Positions 23,523-35,579 of a DNA stretch of 64,000 nt are shown piece by piece (the first letter of the stretch is position 1; every line of letters begins with the position of its first letter). Under the pieces are notes generated by a model, which saw nothing but the letters and a program-made list of their open reading frames with translations, was not told where the DNA came from and ran no database searches. The DNA is from Tretioscincus oriximinensis (Eukaryota > Chordata > Lepidosauria > Squamata > Gymnophthalmidae): contig JAJVDF010000489.1 of assembly GCA_022410635.1 (NCBI GenBank), positions 792,861 through 856,860 of the forward strand, written 5' to 3'. The position numbers and the translations under genes were made by a program.

Positions 23523-25030
23523 AGGCTGTGTTCAGATTGTGAGGGAAAAATCAAATTGGGAAACAGCAAAGCGGATTTAAATCCACTCCACTTTTTGCTT
23601 ACTTCCCTGCTCCAATTTGGTGACATTTGGGCTGATACAGAGCAAGGAAATAGCTCACCCATTGAGCGCAGGCACCATGGTTTTGATTTTTTAAAATAAC
23701 TGGTTTTGTGCAAGTTTCTACTTTGTAAAACCAGGGATTGTGATCCTTGGAGCTCATCCTGGCTCCCCTAGCAGAGCAAGAAGCAGCCTCAAGAATCCAG
23801 GAGAAATTTGCAGATCTTCTGCCCATTAGTAACATGAAGCATGCTGATATACTTTGGAACTCAAACATGGGAATTCACTCCAGTTGGACGTTTATGTCTT
23901 TGCTAAACTTCAATATCAATCCAAGGCATTTTCTCTGAATACTAATCCACATATGCACATATGCCTTATAATTAAGACAATAAAAAAGAAAAAGATAGTG
24001 AGATAGGACCCACAGTGTCAGAATGTGTCTTGTGATAGAAAGAACAACTCTCCACCACAGAACATTAGACATGGCATCAGATTTTAGCTTGCTTGAAACG
24101 TTACATACTCACTCCCAAAACGAATGCTGGAGATTTAGAAGAATTTGTGCAGAACACAGCCTGAGTGTAGCGCTGACAGGTTCAGACTGTGGTTTTATTT
24201 TTGGAAAGTAGCCTACAGCTATTATGACTGGCTTTTTGATAGACACTGTGCCATGCTATTTCAGGGGAGAATGAGCTGTAAAAATGCAAGTAGCCTGAAG
24301 CTTTGGATTACACTTAATTTCTTAACATGTTGTCAAGAAAACAAGTACAGTATTAATTTGGAACTAGATTTTTTCAAATCTATTTAAGGTGCTCATGGCT
24401 GCACATGGCTGACTTTCAGAAAATAGCAAGCTTATATATTTACTGCCTCCTACATATCTATGGAGGTTGAGCCTTAGGCCTTTCCACACTTACTGGTGAA
24501 CCACTAGACTTTGCTCTTCCACACTCTGGTGTGGAATAGAGAGGCCTTGTTCCCTACTACATTGCTTCATCTGCTTTGGCACAGCATTGCCCAGTGTAGA
24601 CTGTCCAAAATGGCCAACTAGTCCAATAGATCTTTTTTAAAAAGTTTATTTTCTGCACATAAACTGCCCCCAAAATGGTGTATATCACCACAAGAAAGCT
24701 ATTCCTGTGGCACAAAAAACTTTGTTATTGAATTTTTGCATGAATTTTGAAGTGGAGATTCTCACAGTGGGACTGTTCCAGTAAGGATGATTTCAGCTGG
24801 ATTGATTCACCCTGTTAAGTCCAAAAGTCACTTAGTTTACATTTACTTCCTAATACAGCATCATGTGAACAGAAGTCTTTCAAAGGCATTCTCCCACGTT
24901 TTTCCTTCTTTTAGCCTTTCAAAATAAATTGGACCTCATTATTCATAAACAAAAGATTATTCTTAAATGTAGCATTATTAGAATGGGCATCAGGCAATCT
25001 TCAATAAAAATGACAGCAACTAACTATTTT
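23523..25030. other. Mostly unique sequence
   Basis: The first bases, TAGGCTGTGTTCAGATTGTG, resemble a GGCTGC-type DNA-transposon end, but no matching right end was found. Another weak start of this kind (GGCCTTTCCACACTTACTGG) is at about 24477. The rest shows no coding or repeat pattern. Confidence 0.4.
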
Positions 25031-25037
25031 ATTATTA

Positions 25038-25082
<45 letters not shown>

Positions 25083-25145
25083 GTTTGTTGTTGTTGTTGT
25101 TTATTTATTTATTCATCTATTTATTTATTTATTCATTTATTATGG
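25031..25145. repeat. Compound microsatellite (ATT)n, (GTT)n, (TTTA)n
   Basis: Three successive simple repeats lie together: ATT units to about 25083, GTT units to about 25101, and TTTA/TTCA units to about 25145. The poly-tyrosine open frame across it is an artefact of the repeat. Confidence 0.9.
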
Positions 25146-25825
25146 GAGTCATTTAGAATTTACTTTTTTGTAAATCATAAACTGATTAGTACTTATGAAA
25201 TTAAAATGGCCAACTGGCCATAACCTGAACCGTTCAGCTTGTCAATGTATTTCCTGGTAATATATTTAATAACCTTTAGTACCATCTTATCTGGGACAAG
25301 CAGTCCTCTCTTAAATGTCCCTCTGTGCCAATTTCTGAATATTCTGGAGCTATGGCAATATAGCGAAAGATGAAATCAGCTGCAAACTGCAATTGAATGC
25401 AATTTAGGTGCTGTCTTCATGCCCCAGGCAAACTACCAGTGTCTCAATCCAGCAAGCAAAAACGTGTCCACTGGGACAGATTAAGTCTTTTGCTTGCTCA
25501 TTTTCCCCTACCACGATAGATGAGGGTAAAGCTTTCACAAAGAGTCTTCTCTTTTCAGACTCAATGTATAAAGGGCAAACTAAGTACTAGGCACAGCTGA
25601 AGAAACAGAGCAATTATAATAATAGTTCTCTATAAAGCTGACTATTTTATGAAGCTCAATTATTATAAACAATACTGAAGCAAGTATGCAAGTAGAATCT
25701 ATATGGCATGGCAATTCCTGCTTGTAGCACTACTCATAATGTAAAATAATGTTATTAGCACATTGCCTCCTCACTCAACACCATAAACATAAATGATAAG
25801 TTTTGGATCTTGATGGGGGCTATTT

Positions 25826-25995
25826 AGGCTGTAGTTCAGTGACTGTGCAAATAATCTGGAAAACAGATCAGTTATTGGTTCAATCCCTGCTTCCTCTTGG
25901 AAGTAGAAAATGGNAAATCACTTCGATATCTCTACCCAGAAAACATGCAGTCAACCAAGAGTCAAATACCAGGGTCATATTTAGGCAAAATATAT
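25826..25995 (+). mobile_element. tRNA-headed SINE (family B), degraded
   Basis: An A-box-like TGTAGTTCAGTGAC is followed about 50 bp later by a B-box-like GGTTCAATCCC. A body block ATCTCTACCCAGAAAACATG comes next. The same order appears at 31543 and, without a clear head, at 62785. It is distinct from family A in body and end. Confidence 0.6.
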
Positions 25996-27117
25996 ATACC
26001 AGTAGTACTAAGGAGATATTAATTTTTTTATTGCTTTTGTTATTATAAAACCCAAAGTAGCTGAGGGAAGATAAGTAAATGGCAAAATACAGCCTAAATC
26101 TGGCCTTGGTAACTACAGCCAACAACAGCAACCAAAATACAAACTCAGGAAGTAGCCACCTGGACCATTTCCTTTATTTGTTCATTTGATATTACCTATA
26201 ACTGACCATCACAGACATTGGCAGTAGTGGAAAGTATTTCAAAGCAATGTGGGTGCTAAGATGGCAAGGGAAGTACTTGAAGTCCATGCAAATGCCACAT
26301 TCTTCCTGCAACTCAAATGGGACAAGCAGAGGCACCACAGTATCTTGTAGACACTGTAGACTCATGAGACAAAGCACCTAAAGTCATCACACAGTGTTGC
26401 CACTGACTCATGATGGAGTACTTCTGATGGAGATGATGAAGGTGGCTGGAAGTTGGGGTTTCAAGCAATTTCAGGACGTCTTTTAGAATTGCCACTTCTG
26501 GAAACCAGGACCATGAGAAAGAACTTGTATTTGCAGAAGGGGATAACTCAAACTGTCTTTGACTTTCTAAGTAAGTTATAAGCACCTTAGTACCAATAAT
26601 TAACATCCCAAGTAATACAAAGGAATGAAAACTATATTTCAGACCTTTCTGCTCATGTTTTGAAAAATCTAAATAACATTTATTCTGAACTTGGTTATTC
26701 AGCTACAAACTTTGACTTTCAAAAGGTAATTTAAAGTAGACTCTTCTGAAAGCCTTTCTGACTGAGTGGAATGTAGCCAGGTCAAATGCAACCACAGACA
26801 TTAACACAGTGACATTTTAAAGGGAGTGTTCTAAATGCATGCTCTATGTCTAAAAGAGATGGGCTACAGTCTGGGTCATTGTGACCTGGGGCAACAGACA
26901 TTTTGCTTTGAAAGACATGTCGCATTAACACTTTCTTGTGACCACAGCACAATATGTCACCTCCCAAAAGAAACATGTAAAACAACAATGATAAAAATGC
27001 AGTTATTGATAATACTATCTTGCTGTGGCTATTAGTATGAGGTGCTTCTTAACACCTTCTAAAGGTGGCTAACCTGCAGTCTTGCCAGATGGGACCAATA
27101 GGAGTTGTAATATAAAG
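25996..27117. other. Unique sequence
   Basis: No element recognised. The 97-codon minus-strand frame at 26313-26606 has no visible domain and is likely chance. Confidence 0.4.
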
Positions 27118-27249
27118 CTGTTTCTGCACAGGATCTTATTCCAGATAATTTCCTAGTATAGGAACCTGCCATCCATGTGCCATTGCAAACTATGGCAGGC
27201 TTCATATTCTGGAATATAATCTTGAATAAGACCCTATGTTGAAAGAATC
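27118..27249. mobile_element. Inverted-repeat MITE, TTATTCCAGA type
   Basis: The left arm GTTTCTGCACAGGATCTTAT/TCCAGATAAT is mirrored by ATATAATCTTGAATAAGACC and CTATGTTGAAAGAA. The arms are diverged but their order matches the cleaner copy at 43363-43458. Confidence 0.55.
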
Positions 27250-27487
27250 TAAATCTTGTGGTTTTTATCTATGACCACAGAATGATGGAAATTGTAGTGG
27301 TTGATAACTCCTGTGAGTGGTGGGATAAAGGGCACTACAAGGGGTCAAGTTAAGTAATGCTAATATAAGGTAAAATACTATGAAAACTTCAGATCTATGA
27401 AAAGCTACATAAGATTTAGTGAATGTATCGGGACACACTACCAAACTGAACTAAAAACGTATAGGAAGAAAAAGGGGGAAATGGGTC

Positions 27488-28810
27488 CATAAGAACATAA
27501 GAAGAGTCGTGCTGAAACGGGCCGGAGCCCATCAAGTCCAGCATTCTGTCTCACACAGAGGCCCACCAATTGCACCTGGGCAGTCTTGAAGAAGGCAAAA
27601 TCTTCAACTGTTCTCAATGCCCTGCAAAAAGCATTTCAGGAATACTGCCTGTTGCTCCATCTCAGAGGCAGTATCAAGACATCCGACATAGTAGCTGTTT
27701 ATACCCTTGTCTTCCATGAACTTTTTAATCCTGTCTTAAAGCTATCCAGGCTACTAGCTACCACCGCCTCTTCTGGAAGTAAATTCCAAATGCAGAAGAC
27801 CCACTGTGGGAAAAAATACTACCCTTTGTTTTTTATCTTTTAGCTAGTTTCCTATCCAGGGGAAGATGTGTCCTCTTAGATTTTTTAGGAGTTTTTGATG
27901 AGGAACTTTATCAAAAGCCTTCTGAAAATCTAGAAAGACAATATCAACTGGATCCCCTTTATCCACATATTTATTAGCACACTCAAAGAATTCTAACAAG
28001 TTTGTAAGGCAAGATTTACCTTTGCAGAAGCCATGCTGAGTTTCATTCAGCAATGCATGCTTCTCCATGTGTTTAGTAATTTTATCCTCAACTATTGTTT
28101 CCAACACGTTACCTGGAACTGATGTTAAACTGACAGGTTTCTGGGACAGTGTCTGATTTTAAGGAAAGATTAAATATTTTGGCTAGAAGTTCAGCAATTT
28201 CACATTTGAGTTCTTTAAGAATTGTGGGATGAATGCCATCTGACCCCGGGAATTTATTAATGCTCAGCTTATTAAGACTAGCAAGGACCTCCTCCCCTGT
28301 TATCTCTGGCTAGTTTAATTCCTCTGATGCCCTTCTTGAAAAGATTGTTCCATTGCAGGTATATACTCCCTGTGCTCTTCAGTGAAAACTGAGGGGAAAA
28401 AATTGTTTAACCTCACTGCAATCTCCATGTCCTCTTTTATTATTCCCTTATGTCCATTGCTGTCTAGTGGTCTGACAGCTTTCTTGGTAGGATTCCTATT
28501 TCTAATGTATTTGAAGAAGTTCTCATTATTTGCTGCTCAAAGTTTTCCTTGCATCCCTGACTACTACCTTGCATTTGGTTTGCCACAGTTTGTGCTCCCT
28601 TCTGTTCGCCTCAGTAGGATAAGCCTTCCACTTTTTAAATGAGTTTCTCTTCTTTCTAATGACTTCCCTTACTGTAGTGATAAGCCATTCGGTTTCCTCT
28701 TGGACTTGGCGGAACCTTTTCTTTTCTTGGGAATGCATTGTATTTGAGCCTCCAGTACTATATTTGTAAATAGTTAAATAGTGTACATTCAGATCTGACA
28801 TAATGGGTTA
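27488..28810 (-). pseudogene. CR1-type LINE reverse transcriptase relic, internally deleted, with 3' end
   Basis: Read on the minus strand from 28801, the segment before the RT (RFRQVQEETEWLITTVREVI, WQTKCKVVVRDARKTL) is followed by the RT core. The core contains LTSVPGNVLETIVEDKI, QHGFCKGKSCLTNLLEFF, and DIVFLDFQKAFDKVPHQKLL. The last includes the first catalytic aspartate of the polymerase palm. After about 25 more codons (near 27830) it jumps directly to the 3' untranslated region and the TTCTTATGTTCTTATG end at 27488. The part with the FADD catalytic pair and the RT C-terminus is missing. In CR1 this enzyme primes reverse transcription on nicked target DNA; this copy cannot. Frames are also broken between 28110 and 28520. 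Confidence 0.9.
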
Positions 28811-31542
28811 GTAGGAGGCTGTCACTTTGCAATTATGAGTCAGTTTCTACTTGAAGTTCCATGTGAACAACTTGAGTGGTTATATTTGGTTGAGCACAAA
28901 TTACTCCATGCATTCACAAATGTGAGGTGATTGGTCAGAGAAGCTCACATTTGTGGGCATTTTCCACTGAAAAAGGCCACCAGATAAGAAACATTTCTAC
29001 TGCATCATAACAAGAGCGAGCTAAGAGTTGCTAACGTCTTTCTTTGGCACTGATCCACCTGGAGTAAAGCTTAACTTGAAAATAAGACAAAGCAAAACTC
29101 CAGGGATGAAAAATTGCCATTAGCCCACTTAGAGGCCTTATGCTACAACATGAAAAGCCACTTCTCTTACAATCTTTCCTCCCATTCTTGTGCATTCTAA
29201 TGTACCACATTCTGATGCATTTTTTAAAAAGTCTGAGATAGGCTTCTTTTGATAACTGCTACAAGCATTGTGCAACATGATCTTTAGCTACATCCAAATT
29301 AAAACAAGAAGTCCTTGTCTTGACTCCCACAGACGCATGTCAGCTTTACATCTCCAAAAAGCAAAGGGAAGAACAGGGGACAAGGAAAGGGCAGAAAGTA
29401 AGGATGTTATCCCAGTTCACTAATTGCTGATAGTTACTGTAAATATCCTGGGGCGTCTGCTTTATCATGTGGGGATGAAACACTGAGAACAAGGCCACTC
29501 TGACACAATGATGACCATCCTTTTTTATTTCCAAATGCGTCACTCCAAAACAGCTAGACAAGCCATCAGAATGGGCTTCCTAAATGATAACTGGAAAACA
29601 GACCTGGCATAAAGAGTCCAAGTAAAAACCGCAGCACCAAACTGAGTTAAAAGTTGATGTCTTGCAGTGCAGTTTAAATTAATATTCCTAACAGAGATAA
29701 AGTTACGTTGAAGCTGTGCACTCAACTTGTGTATCCTATTCTGGGAATTGGACATTTTATGTATCTGGTTTATGGCATAAAAAGATACTGAGCAGACTCA
29801 GAACCTCCCTATTACAATAATATTCCACCCTTTAACAATCTCAACCGGGACATTGTTTCCTGAATGTGCAGCTGGAAAATAAATTCAGCTCAGATGCTAA
29901 TCTCAAATTNGGAGTTGAACTTTCTTCTGAATAGATTGTGCTTATTGGGTATAACCCGAGAGTAAGCCCTGGCAAAAAGGAATTATGTAGCAGAATTAGG
30001 CTGGACATTTCTGTTGATCACATTTCTCTTTGAATGGCCTGTTTTCACCTAAATCTTTATGTAAAGTTCAGAATAGATCCCATCAGGTAGGGAATTCCCT
30101 GCTGAGAATTAGGATGAAAATCCAAGAAGTTTCACATCAAGAGATGTGTTTGTAGCGACTTCCAGACACAGGTCAAATCCAGCGATTTTCTAGCCATTTG
30201 TTAAGAATTCCACCCATACATGAGGCATTCTCAGTGTGGTATTTGTTAGTATATTTAAAAATACAATGTAATACTATTATGGAAAATTCAACAGTGATAG
30301 CAGATTTTCCATAGTCGTTTCACTTTGAGTGTATGGTAAAGTACATACATGATTGGCGCATTGGGAGCAGCCAGGCAAGTGAAAAACAGCAACAACAAAG
30401 AGAGTGTGGATGCTTGGCTGCTCCTATAAATTGTTTATTGGCAATGGTATGGCTTGGAATTGATTTTTCCTTGAAATTATTTTCACACTCAAATTTCTCC
30501 AGATACATTTTCTTGCCCATTTTAGTTTTTTGTTAAAAAAATACCATTAATTATGCAAGACAATTTTACACAATTACTGTACAGCTTTTTGCATTACATT
30601 CCTTACCCCTTTGGGTTTTGGAGATAGTTTCTATCTTGTATTTATATGTGCTTCATCAAGAAAAGCCTGTTGTCCCTTCTAGGTTGTTGATGCTGAGTTG
30701 GATAAGACTTCTGGTTGAATATATGATATTGGCATCTCTTTGAGCAGTTTACTGACAAGATAGACAAGTCTCTTATAGTGAAATATACATGTGTTTGATT
30801 CACTGTCAAACTGGGCTTTCATTAATTTAGTTCCTACCTTGAAGCTTCTTGGGATGTTTTTTGAAGGGACATGTGTCTTGCATCCTGGATCACGGTCACT
30901 AGGCCACTAGCACATTCATTTAAACAGGTCTACCAGTGATACAGATTAACTCTTCCTTAGTCAAGATCACACACTGTCTAATGTGTGGCCCAGTGTGGGG
31001 AAGGCATGTCTTATAGGTCCAGATTAATGTGCAGATCCATGAATCCTAGATGTGTACTACACATGTTCCTGTTGTTTTTCTGAGTTTGGATTTTCTGTTT
31101 GTTTTGAGGTTCAGGAAGCATTTGTAATATCTTTTGAGATCTAGTCCTTAGATGATTCCATTTGATGAATGTAATGCCCTTAGTCTAACAAAGCTATAGT
31201 GAGATGCCATGATAAAGAACTGCCTGCATTACGCTAAGAGGAAATAAATCACACTTCTAATTGATCTCTTCTATCCCAGCAAATGGATTAGTGTATTGAT
31301 TAGTAGAGAATCTTTAAACAACAACAAAAAAACCTCAGTCCATTGTCTTACATCTATTTGGTTGTGTTCTATTGTTTTTACTTCATGTCATCACAAGTCA
31401 CTGTAATGCTGTATGTACTTGACCCAAATATTAATCAATGGCACTAAGTTAGAAAAACAATCCAAAATAGATCACACAGGGTAGTATAATTACTTTTATA
31501 TAAAATAGATGGCATGAAATACAAATTTTGTTAGGAAGTTGT
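28811..31542. other. Unique AT-rich sequence
   Basis: No recognisable element or exon in 2.7 kb. Open frames are below 72 codons. Confidence 0.45.
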
Positions 31543-31700
31543 TTGGGTTGTAGTTCAGTGGTAATACAAACAGCTTGGAAAGTAAGGGTTTCTAGTTTGA
31601 TCTCCAGCTTCTGTTTGGAGGAAGGGCACACCACTTCTGTATTTCTGTCAAGAAAACTGCATAGACATAGCCCTCCCCCCCTCCGCCCCATGTTCAGTTT
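31543..31700 (+). mobile_element. tRNA-headed SINE (family B)
   Basis: The A-box-like TTGTAGTTCAGTGGTAATAC and a B-box-like AGTTTGATCTCC lie about 45 bp apart. They are followed by TATTTCTGTCAAGAAAACTG, matching the block at 62909-62930 and, more loosely, 25930-25950. It is non-coding and degraded. Confidence 0.65.
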
Positions 31701-32239
31701 TATTCTGGAATTTACTCTAAATCCAGAATAACCCATTTGCAATTGCTTCCCCACTCACCTTCAACATTCTACGCTGTTCCATGTTTTCCCATTACATTGC
31801 CCTGTATCTTGACACATGCCATGTCCCATACATCATTGCTGCGCTTACTTTACTACAATTCCCAGCATTCTCTATGAAATGAGAATCAATGAATTTTTAC
31901 ACCTAGCCTTGAAGACTTGCGATATCTAACATTCCCGTGATAGAATGCCCTACAAAGGCTTTTTAGCAAATTTACTAAGTAGTCACAAATGAAGTCAGAA
32001 AAAAGCAGTTATTGGAAAAAACAGGACCCTGGGCCTTTTTAGCGAGTGGATCACAGAACCTGCATGAACTCATGGGGCAGATTCAGCCTGATGTAACTAC
32101 CATAATGGGGGTTTCATACTGATGTAACTGCCATGCTCTTATAAGTGCTCTTGCAGGCAATAGGATTTGGCCACAATTCAGAGCACCCAACATAATAAAC
32201 AACTCTGAGTTTACAAAGGAGTGAGACTAGATANCTGTT

Positions 32240-32388
32240 TAACCTGGCATTTGGATGAAAAACTGTTCTCCCTTCCATACTTTTAGATATTGCTCTTTTA
32301 ATATGTTAATTTGGTTTTTATTGTTAACCACCCTGTGATTTCTGGTATAGAGGGATATAGAAATGTAAATTAAAAAAAAATAGATAAG
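32240..32388 (+). mobile_element. LINE-type 3' tail
   Basis: TTTTTATTGTTAACCACCCT, then GTGATTTCTGGTATAGAGGG, then ATATAGAAATGTAAATTAAA with an A run is the usual end of L2/CR1-like elements (compare 62560-62705). Nothing upstream is recognisable as their ORF. Confidence 0.6.
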
Positions 32389-32599
32389 GATCATTCNATG
32401 GTAACGTACGTTATGAACAGATAAGAAAATTAAATGTTCCATTCAGATTTCAAATGGAAATTACAAACGAATGTGAATAATTAGGACACTATTCGATGGA
32501 TCTGCATATGCTTTACTTTTGACCAACATAGCAACCAGGCACTGTTTATAGTGTAGTAAAAATGCGCCCTAGATTTCTCTTCCCCATCTTAAGCAATAG

Positions 32600-32910
32600 A
32601 AAGGCAGCTTAAAGGAAGCGTTTGTTTTCTGCCCAGGCAGCAGCAAGGCCAGCAGCTGTCAAGAGTTGAAGCCAGGGCCAAAAAACCACAATTCCCAGCC
32701 TCCCTGTCCCTCAGGCCACTGCTTCCTTTTCCCTCACCATCAGGGCTGAGAGGAAAGAAAAGCAATAAATACAGCTGCCTGGAGCATTTTGATTCATTGG
32801 CAGCTCCTCTATGAAGGCCCCTGATTGGCCAACAGTTCTCCCTAGCTCTCTGTAGAAATTATCGAATGTCATGCACTAGGAGGTCGCCAAATGCAGCGAA
32901 CCCAAGGTAG
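32600..32910 (+). promoter_or_regulatory. GC-richer island with promoter-like signals (tentative)
   Basis: The composition changes from AT-rich to balanced over about 300 bp. It contains an AATAAATACAG TATA-like string near 32766, an inverted CCAAT box in CTGATTGGCCAAC near 32820, and a good splice-donor match in CCCAAGGTAGGAC near 32905. These could mark a TATA promoter with a short first exon, or a degraded LTR. No coding sequence or second exon was found, so this is only a candidate. Confidence 0.2.
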
Positions 32911-33327
32911 GACTGTTCCTTATAGCATATTAGTTTTTACACTTTCAAAAAGACGAGAAGGAAAATTCTAGGCCAGGAAAAGTGAATTAGAGATGAGATA
33001 AGAATATAAGTGCCACATGCTACTGTTTCAAGGCATTTTTGAGATTTTTTTTGTGTGAAACCAGCATGTAATGTCCTACATCTTAAAGACTGTTAAGAAC
33101 ATTTAAAATTATTTACTTTCTAAACTGGGAAATCATCCATAGAAAAGTTTCTATCAATCTGTTAGACCATTAATAGAAATCATTGGACTATGGAATATGT
33201 TATTTGACAGCATCATATTATAGTTGCTCTATTTATTGCCTTTAACACTTGTACAATACAGGGCATTGTTTTACCCATGAAAATACAATTATCATTCCAT
33301 GTTTCCCAGACTTTTACAATCCAGTCT
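32911..33327. other. Unique AT-rich sequence
   Basis: Nothing recognisable. Confidence 0.4.
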
Positions 33328-33382
33328 AGTGGTGGTAATGATGATGATGATGTGATGATGATGAAGATAAAGATGATGATGA
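33328..33382. repeat. (GAT)n microsatellite
   Basis: About 55 bp of GAT/GATGAA units, slightly interrupted. Confidence 0.85.
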
Positions 33383-33753
33383 TTTTCCGGTTAAAAATCC
33401 TATACATATGCAGAGGGAAAGAATATGGAACAGAGTTCAGCACTACATAAATATCATGTACTGATGTAAGGTACAAAAATGCACAGACAATGTTATGAAA
33501 AAGAGCAAGTTCTTTAAAATCAGACTAATGTACAAGAGTAGAAACAACTATTAGATTATAAAGACTAAAAGCTTCTAAAAATTAAGTAAATGTATTTTGC
33601 TTATCTTCATTTTCAACATAAAAATCATTCTCTCCACAAAGAAGAGAGTTGTCAGCATAGAACTTGACTGTAACATATTTACATCTTATTCCAGATTGTA
33701 TCTTCATTATGCAGCAGAAGCTCCTTGAGATCAGTTTCCATTTTTCTCAATGG

Positions 33754-34060
33754 AAGAACAAGAAGAACTGGGTTCTTATACCCCACTTTTCTCACCTTTC
33801 AAAGGGACTCAAAGCAGCTTACAAGGGTATTTTGCCCGAAGGTTTACATTCTATCTTCCCCACCAGGCTCTGGTGGTTCCCATGTATCTAATTGCAGTCG
33901 TTGCAATTTCTTGCAATTCATGCTTTCGAATAGCTGGGTTGGCTAGAGCTACAGGCTAGTAGAAGGTGCTCACCCCTCCCCACGTCCCACACAGGGCTTC
34001 GAAACCCCATCTCCCAGCTGAGAGATGGATTCTTTAGCAACTGAGCTATCCATGCCTGGA
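33754..34060 (-). mobile_element. tRNA-headed SINE (family A)
   Basis: On the plus strand it starts with a short AAGAAGAA-type tail and GGTTCTTATACCCCACTTTT. It ends with the reverse complement of the tRNA-like head (GGGCTTCGAAACCCCATCTC, then TGAGCTATCCATGCCTGG). It is full length and collinear with the copy at 3185. Confidence 0.85.
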
Positions 34061-34569
34061 ATCACAGTCCTGTGTGAGGAAACATAACCTAGGTAAATAA
34101 TCCTATTTACAGTTTAATTTCCATTGCATTTGCCTCATAGTTTACTAGATAAACAGGCAGAATCTGGATTAAAGCTGATTATGTGGATTATTAGTAAACC
34201 AAGAAAGCCAGCTGCAAAATCGGGATATAGGGTTCAGTCACAAAGGCTAGGCTGTTTGGATAATTTTGGTAAGAAAAGATGAGACTGTTGATGTTTGCAT
34301 TCCCATAAACCTTCCTTTGCCTCAAGGGGTGTGTATGATTCCGATATTGATAACAGATACTGATAGCATTTGGGAGGAGGGTCTACTGCACTTCCTCTTG
34401 ATAATCAGCAAACTAAATGGCTGCCAGGAGAGGTTATCACATACAGGAAAAATCGTGTTTGCCAATAACTGTTTAAATGACAAAATCCTGAAAAAACTGT
34501 AAAGATATGAACACAGCACTTTAAAGCCGAGAAACTGATTATCTGGTGTATCAGGAAAATCCAAAATAA
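34061..34569. other. Unique sequence, possibly part of a DNA transposon
   Basis: The right edge contains GTGCTGTGTGAATGCAGCCC (34574-34593), a typical right end of GGCTGC-type elements. A matching left end was not pinned down, so the boundary is open. Confidence 0.35.
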
Positions 34570-34918
34570 AAAGTGCTGTGTGAATGCAGCCCTAATTGGT
34601 ATGTGTTTTGATGGGAGTATTGTTAAAANAATATCCTACACTATAAAGCCTGAACAAGCCGGCAGACCATGACATCATTTCACATATGGTCCACTGGCCC
34701 ATCTGTGCAGTCACGGCAAGAGGGTGATAGCAGGAGAGCCACCCAAAATGGTGGTAGTGATCATAGGTAGGTGTGATTAGCACACAGGTGGGCACGATTA
34801 GCACTGCCGCCTGCTGCCAATGGCCCATGCTGAGCAAAACCCTGTGCCTGCCTCCTCCCTAACCTCTGCCCAACTCCATCCCAGCCACCTGGATGCTCCC
34901 AGTAATGGTCCCATCTAC

Positions 34919-35035
34919 TGGCCCCATCCATATGGAACCTAGGTCTGGGTAACATTTTGGGACAGAGCTTAGCCACCCACATGCCAAAATGTCCCAAAAC
35001 GTTATCCAGACCTAGGCTCTGTATGGATGGGGCCA
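34919..35035. repeat. 117-bp palindrome
   Basis: TGGCCCCATCCATATGGAAC at the left is mirrored by TCTGTATGGATGGGGCCA at the right, with arms carrying TAACATTTTGGGACA/TGTCCCAAAACGTTA. A copy of exactly the same length and orientation lies at 51762-51878. Confidence 0.8.
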
Positions 35036-35227
35036 GCAGAATGCAGCCGTCTCCCCTCCTTCAGCTAAATTTCCTGCAGATCAGTTCTGCCTGCTGTCAA
35101 ATAGATCAGCTGAGGGGAGGAGGAGGTTTTGTTCTGCATCCTTTTGCAAAGCCGATCTCCAGGCAGAAGCCCCCCATGGCAGGCGGAGGGCAGCCTGGGC
35201 TTAGGAAAAGGCTTCTCATGACACTCG

Positions 35228-35425
35228 GCCGGCTGATTGGCTCTGTTGGGCTGGCTTGGTAACCTTGGGCCAGTCATAGTTCTTTGAACTCTCTCAGTCC
35301 CACCTACTCCATAGGGTGTCTGTTGTGGAGAAAGCAACAAAAGCTATGTGCGCCACCCTATGGTAGGCCACCCTGAGACCTTCGGGTATAGGGCAGGATA
35401 TAAATACAAATAAATAAATAAATGT
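35228..35425 (+). mobile_element. CORE/MIR-like SINE end with LINE-type tail
   Basis: ACCTTGGGCCAGTCATAGTT, CTCTCAGTCCCACCTACTCC and AGGGTGTCTGTTGTGGAG follow in the order typical of SINE cores in reptiles. A CACCCTGAGACCTTCGGGTA tail with ATAAATAAATAAATG comes next. The tRNA-like head is not visible. Confidence 0.65.
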
Positions 35426-35579
35426 ATATGTGTGAACAGACACGCCATTGTATATTCAAGAATATAGCTTCGTGGTATGAAGGGATAGGCATTTGCTATA
35501 TTCCGGAATATAAATTTATTTTGGGTTTTAGCTCGTCGTGTGAACACAGATTAAACCTCTTCAGAACACACATTCTATA

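Larger units (their letters stand above)
34570..35555 (+). mobile_element. Composite block of DNA-transposon sequence
   Basis: The right end (35430-35550) has TATATTCAAGAATATAGCTT, ATTCCGGAATATAAATTTAT and TTTTAGCTCGTCGTGTGAAC. These match the right end of the element at 51171-52200 in the same orientation. Inside are a 117-bp palindrome (34919-35035), the block GCAGCCGTCTCC, and a SINE/LINE-like tail (35228-35425). There is no transposase. GC content is higher than around it. It looks like a non-autonomous element family that has collected nested insertions. Confidence 0.6.

Noticed and set aside
23412..23713. Leucine-rich frame and its Arg-rich antisense frame
   Set aside because: Both are translations of the TTC/CTT microsatellite at the SINE end.
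24929..25156. Frame with a long tyrosine run
   Set aside because: Translation of the (ATT)n microsatellite.
26313..26606. 97-codon minus-strand frame considered as a processed pseudogene
   Set aside because: No recognisable domain and no poly-A or target duplication beside it.
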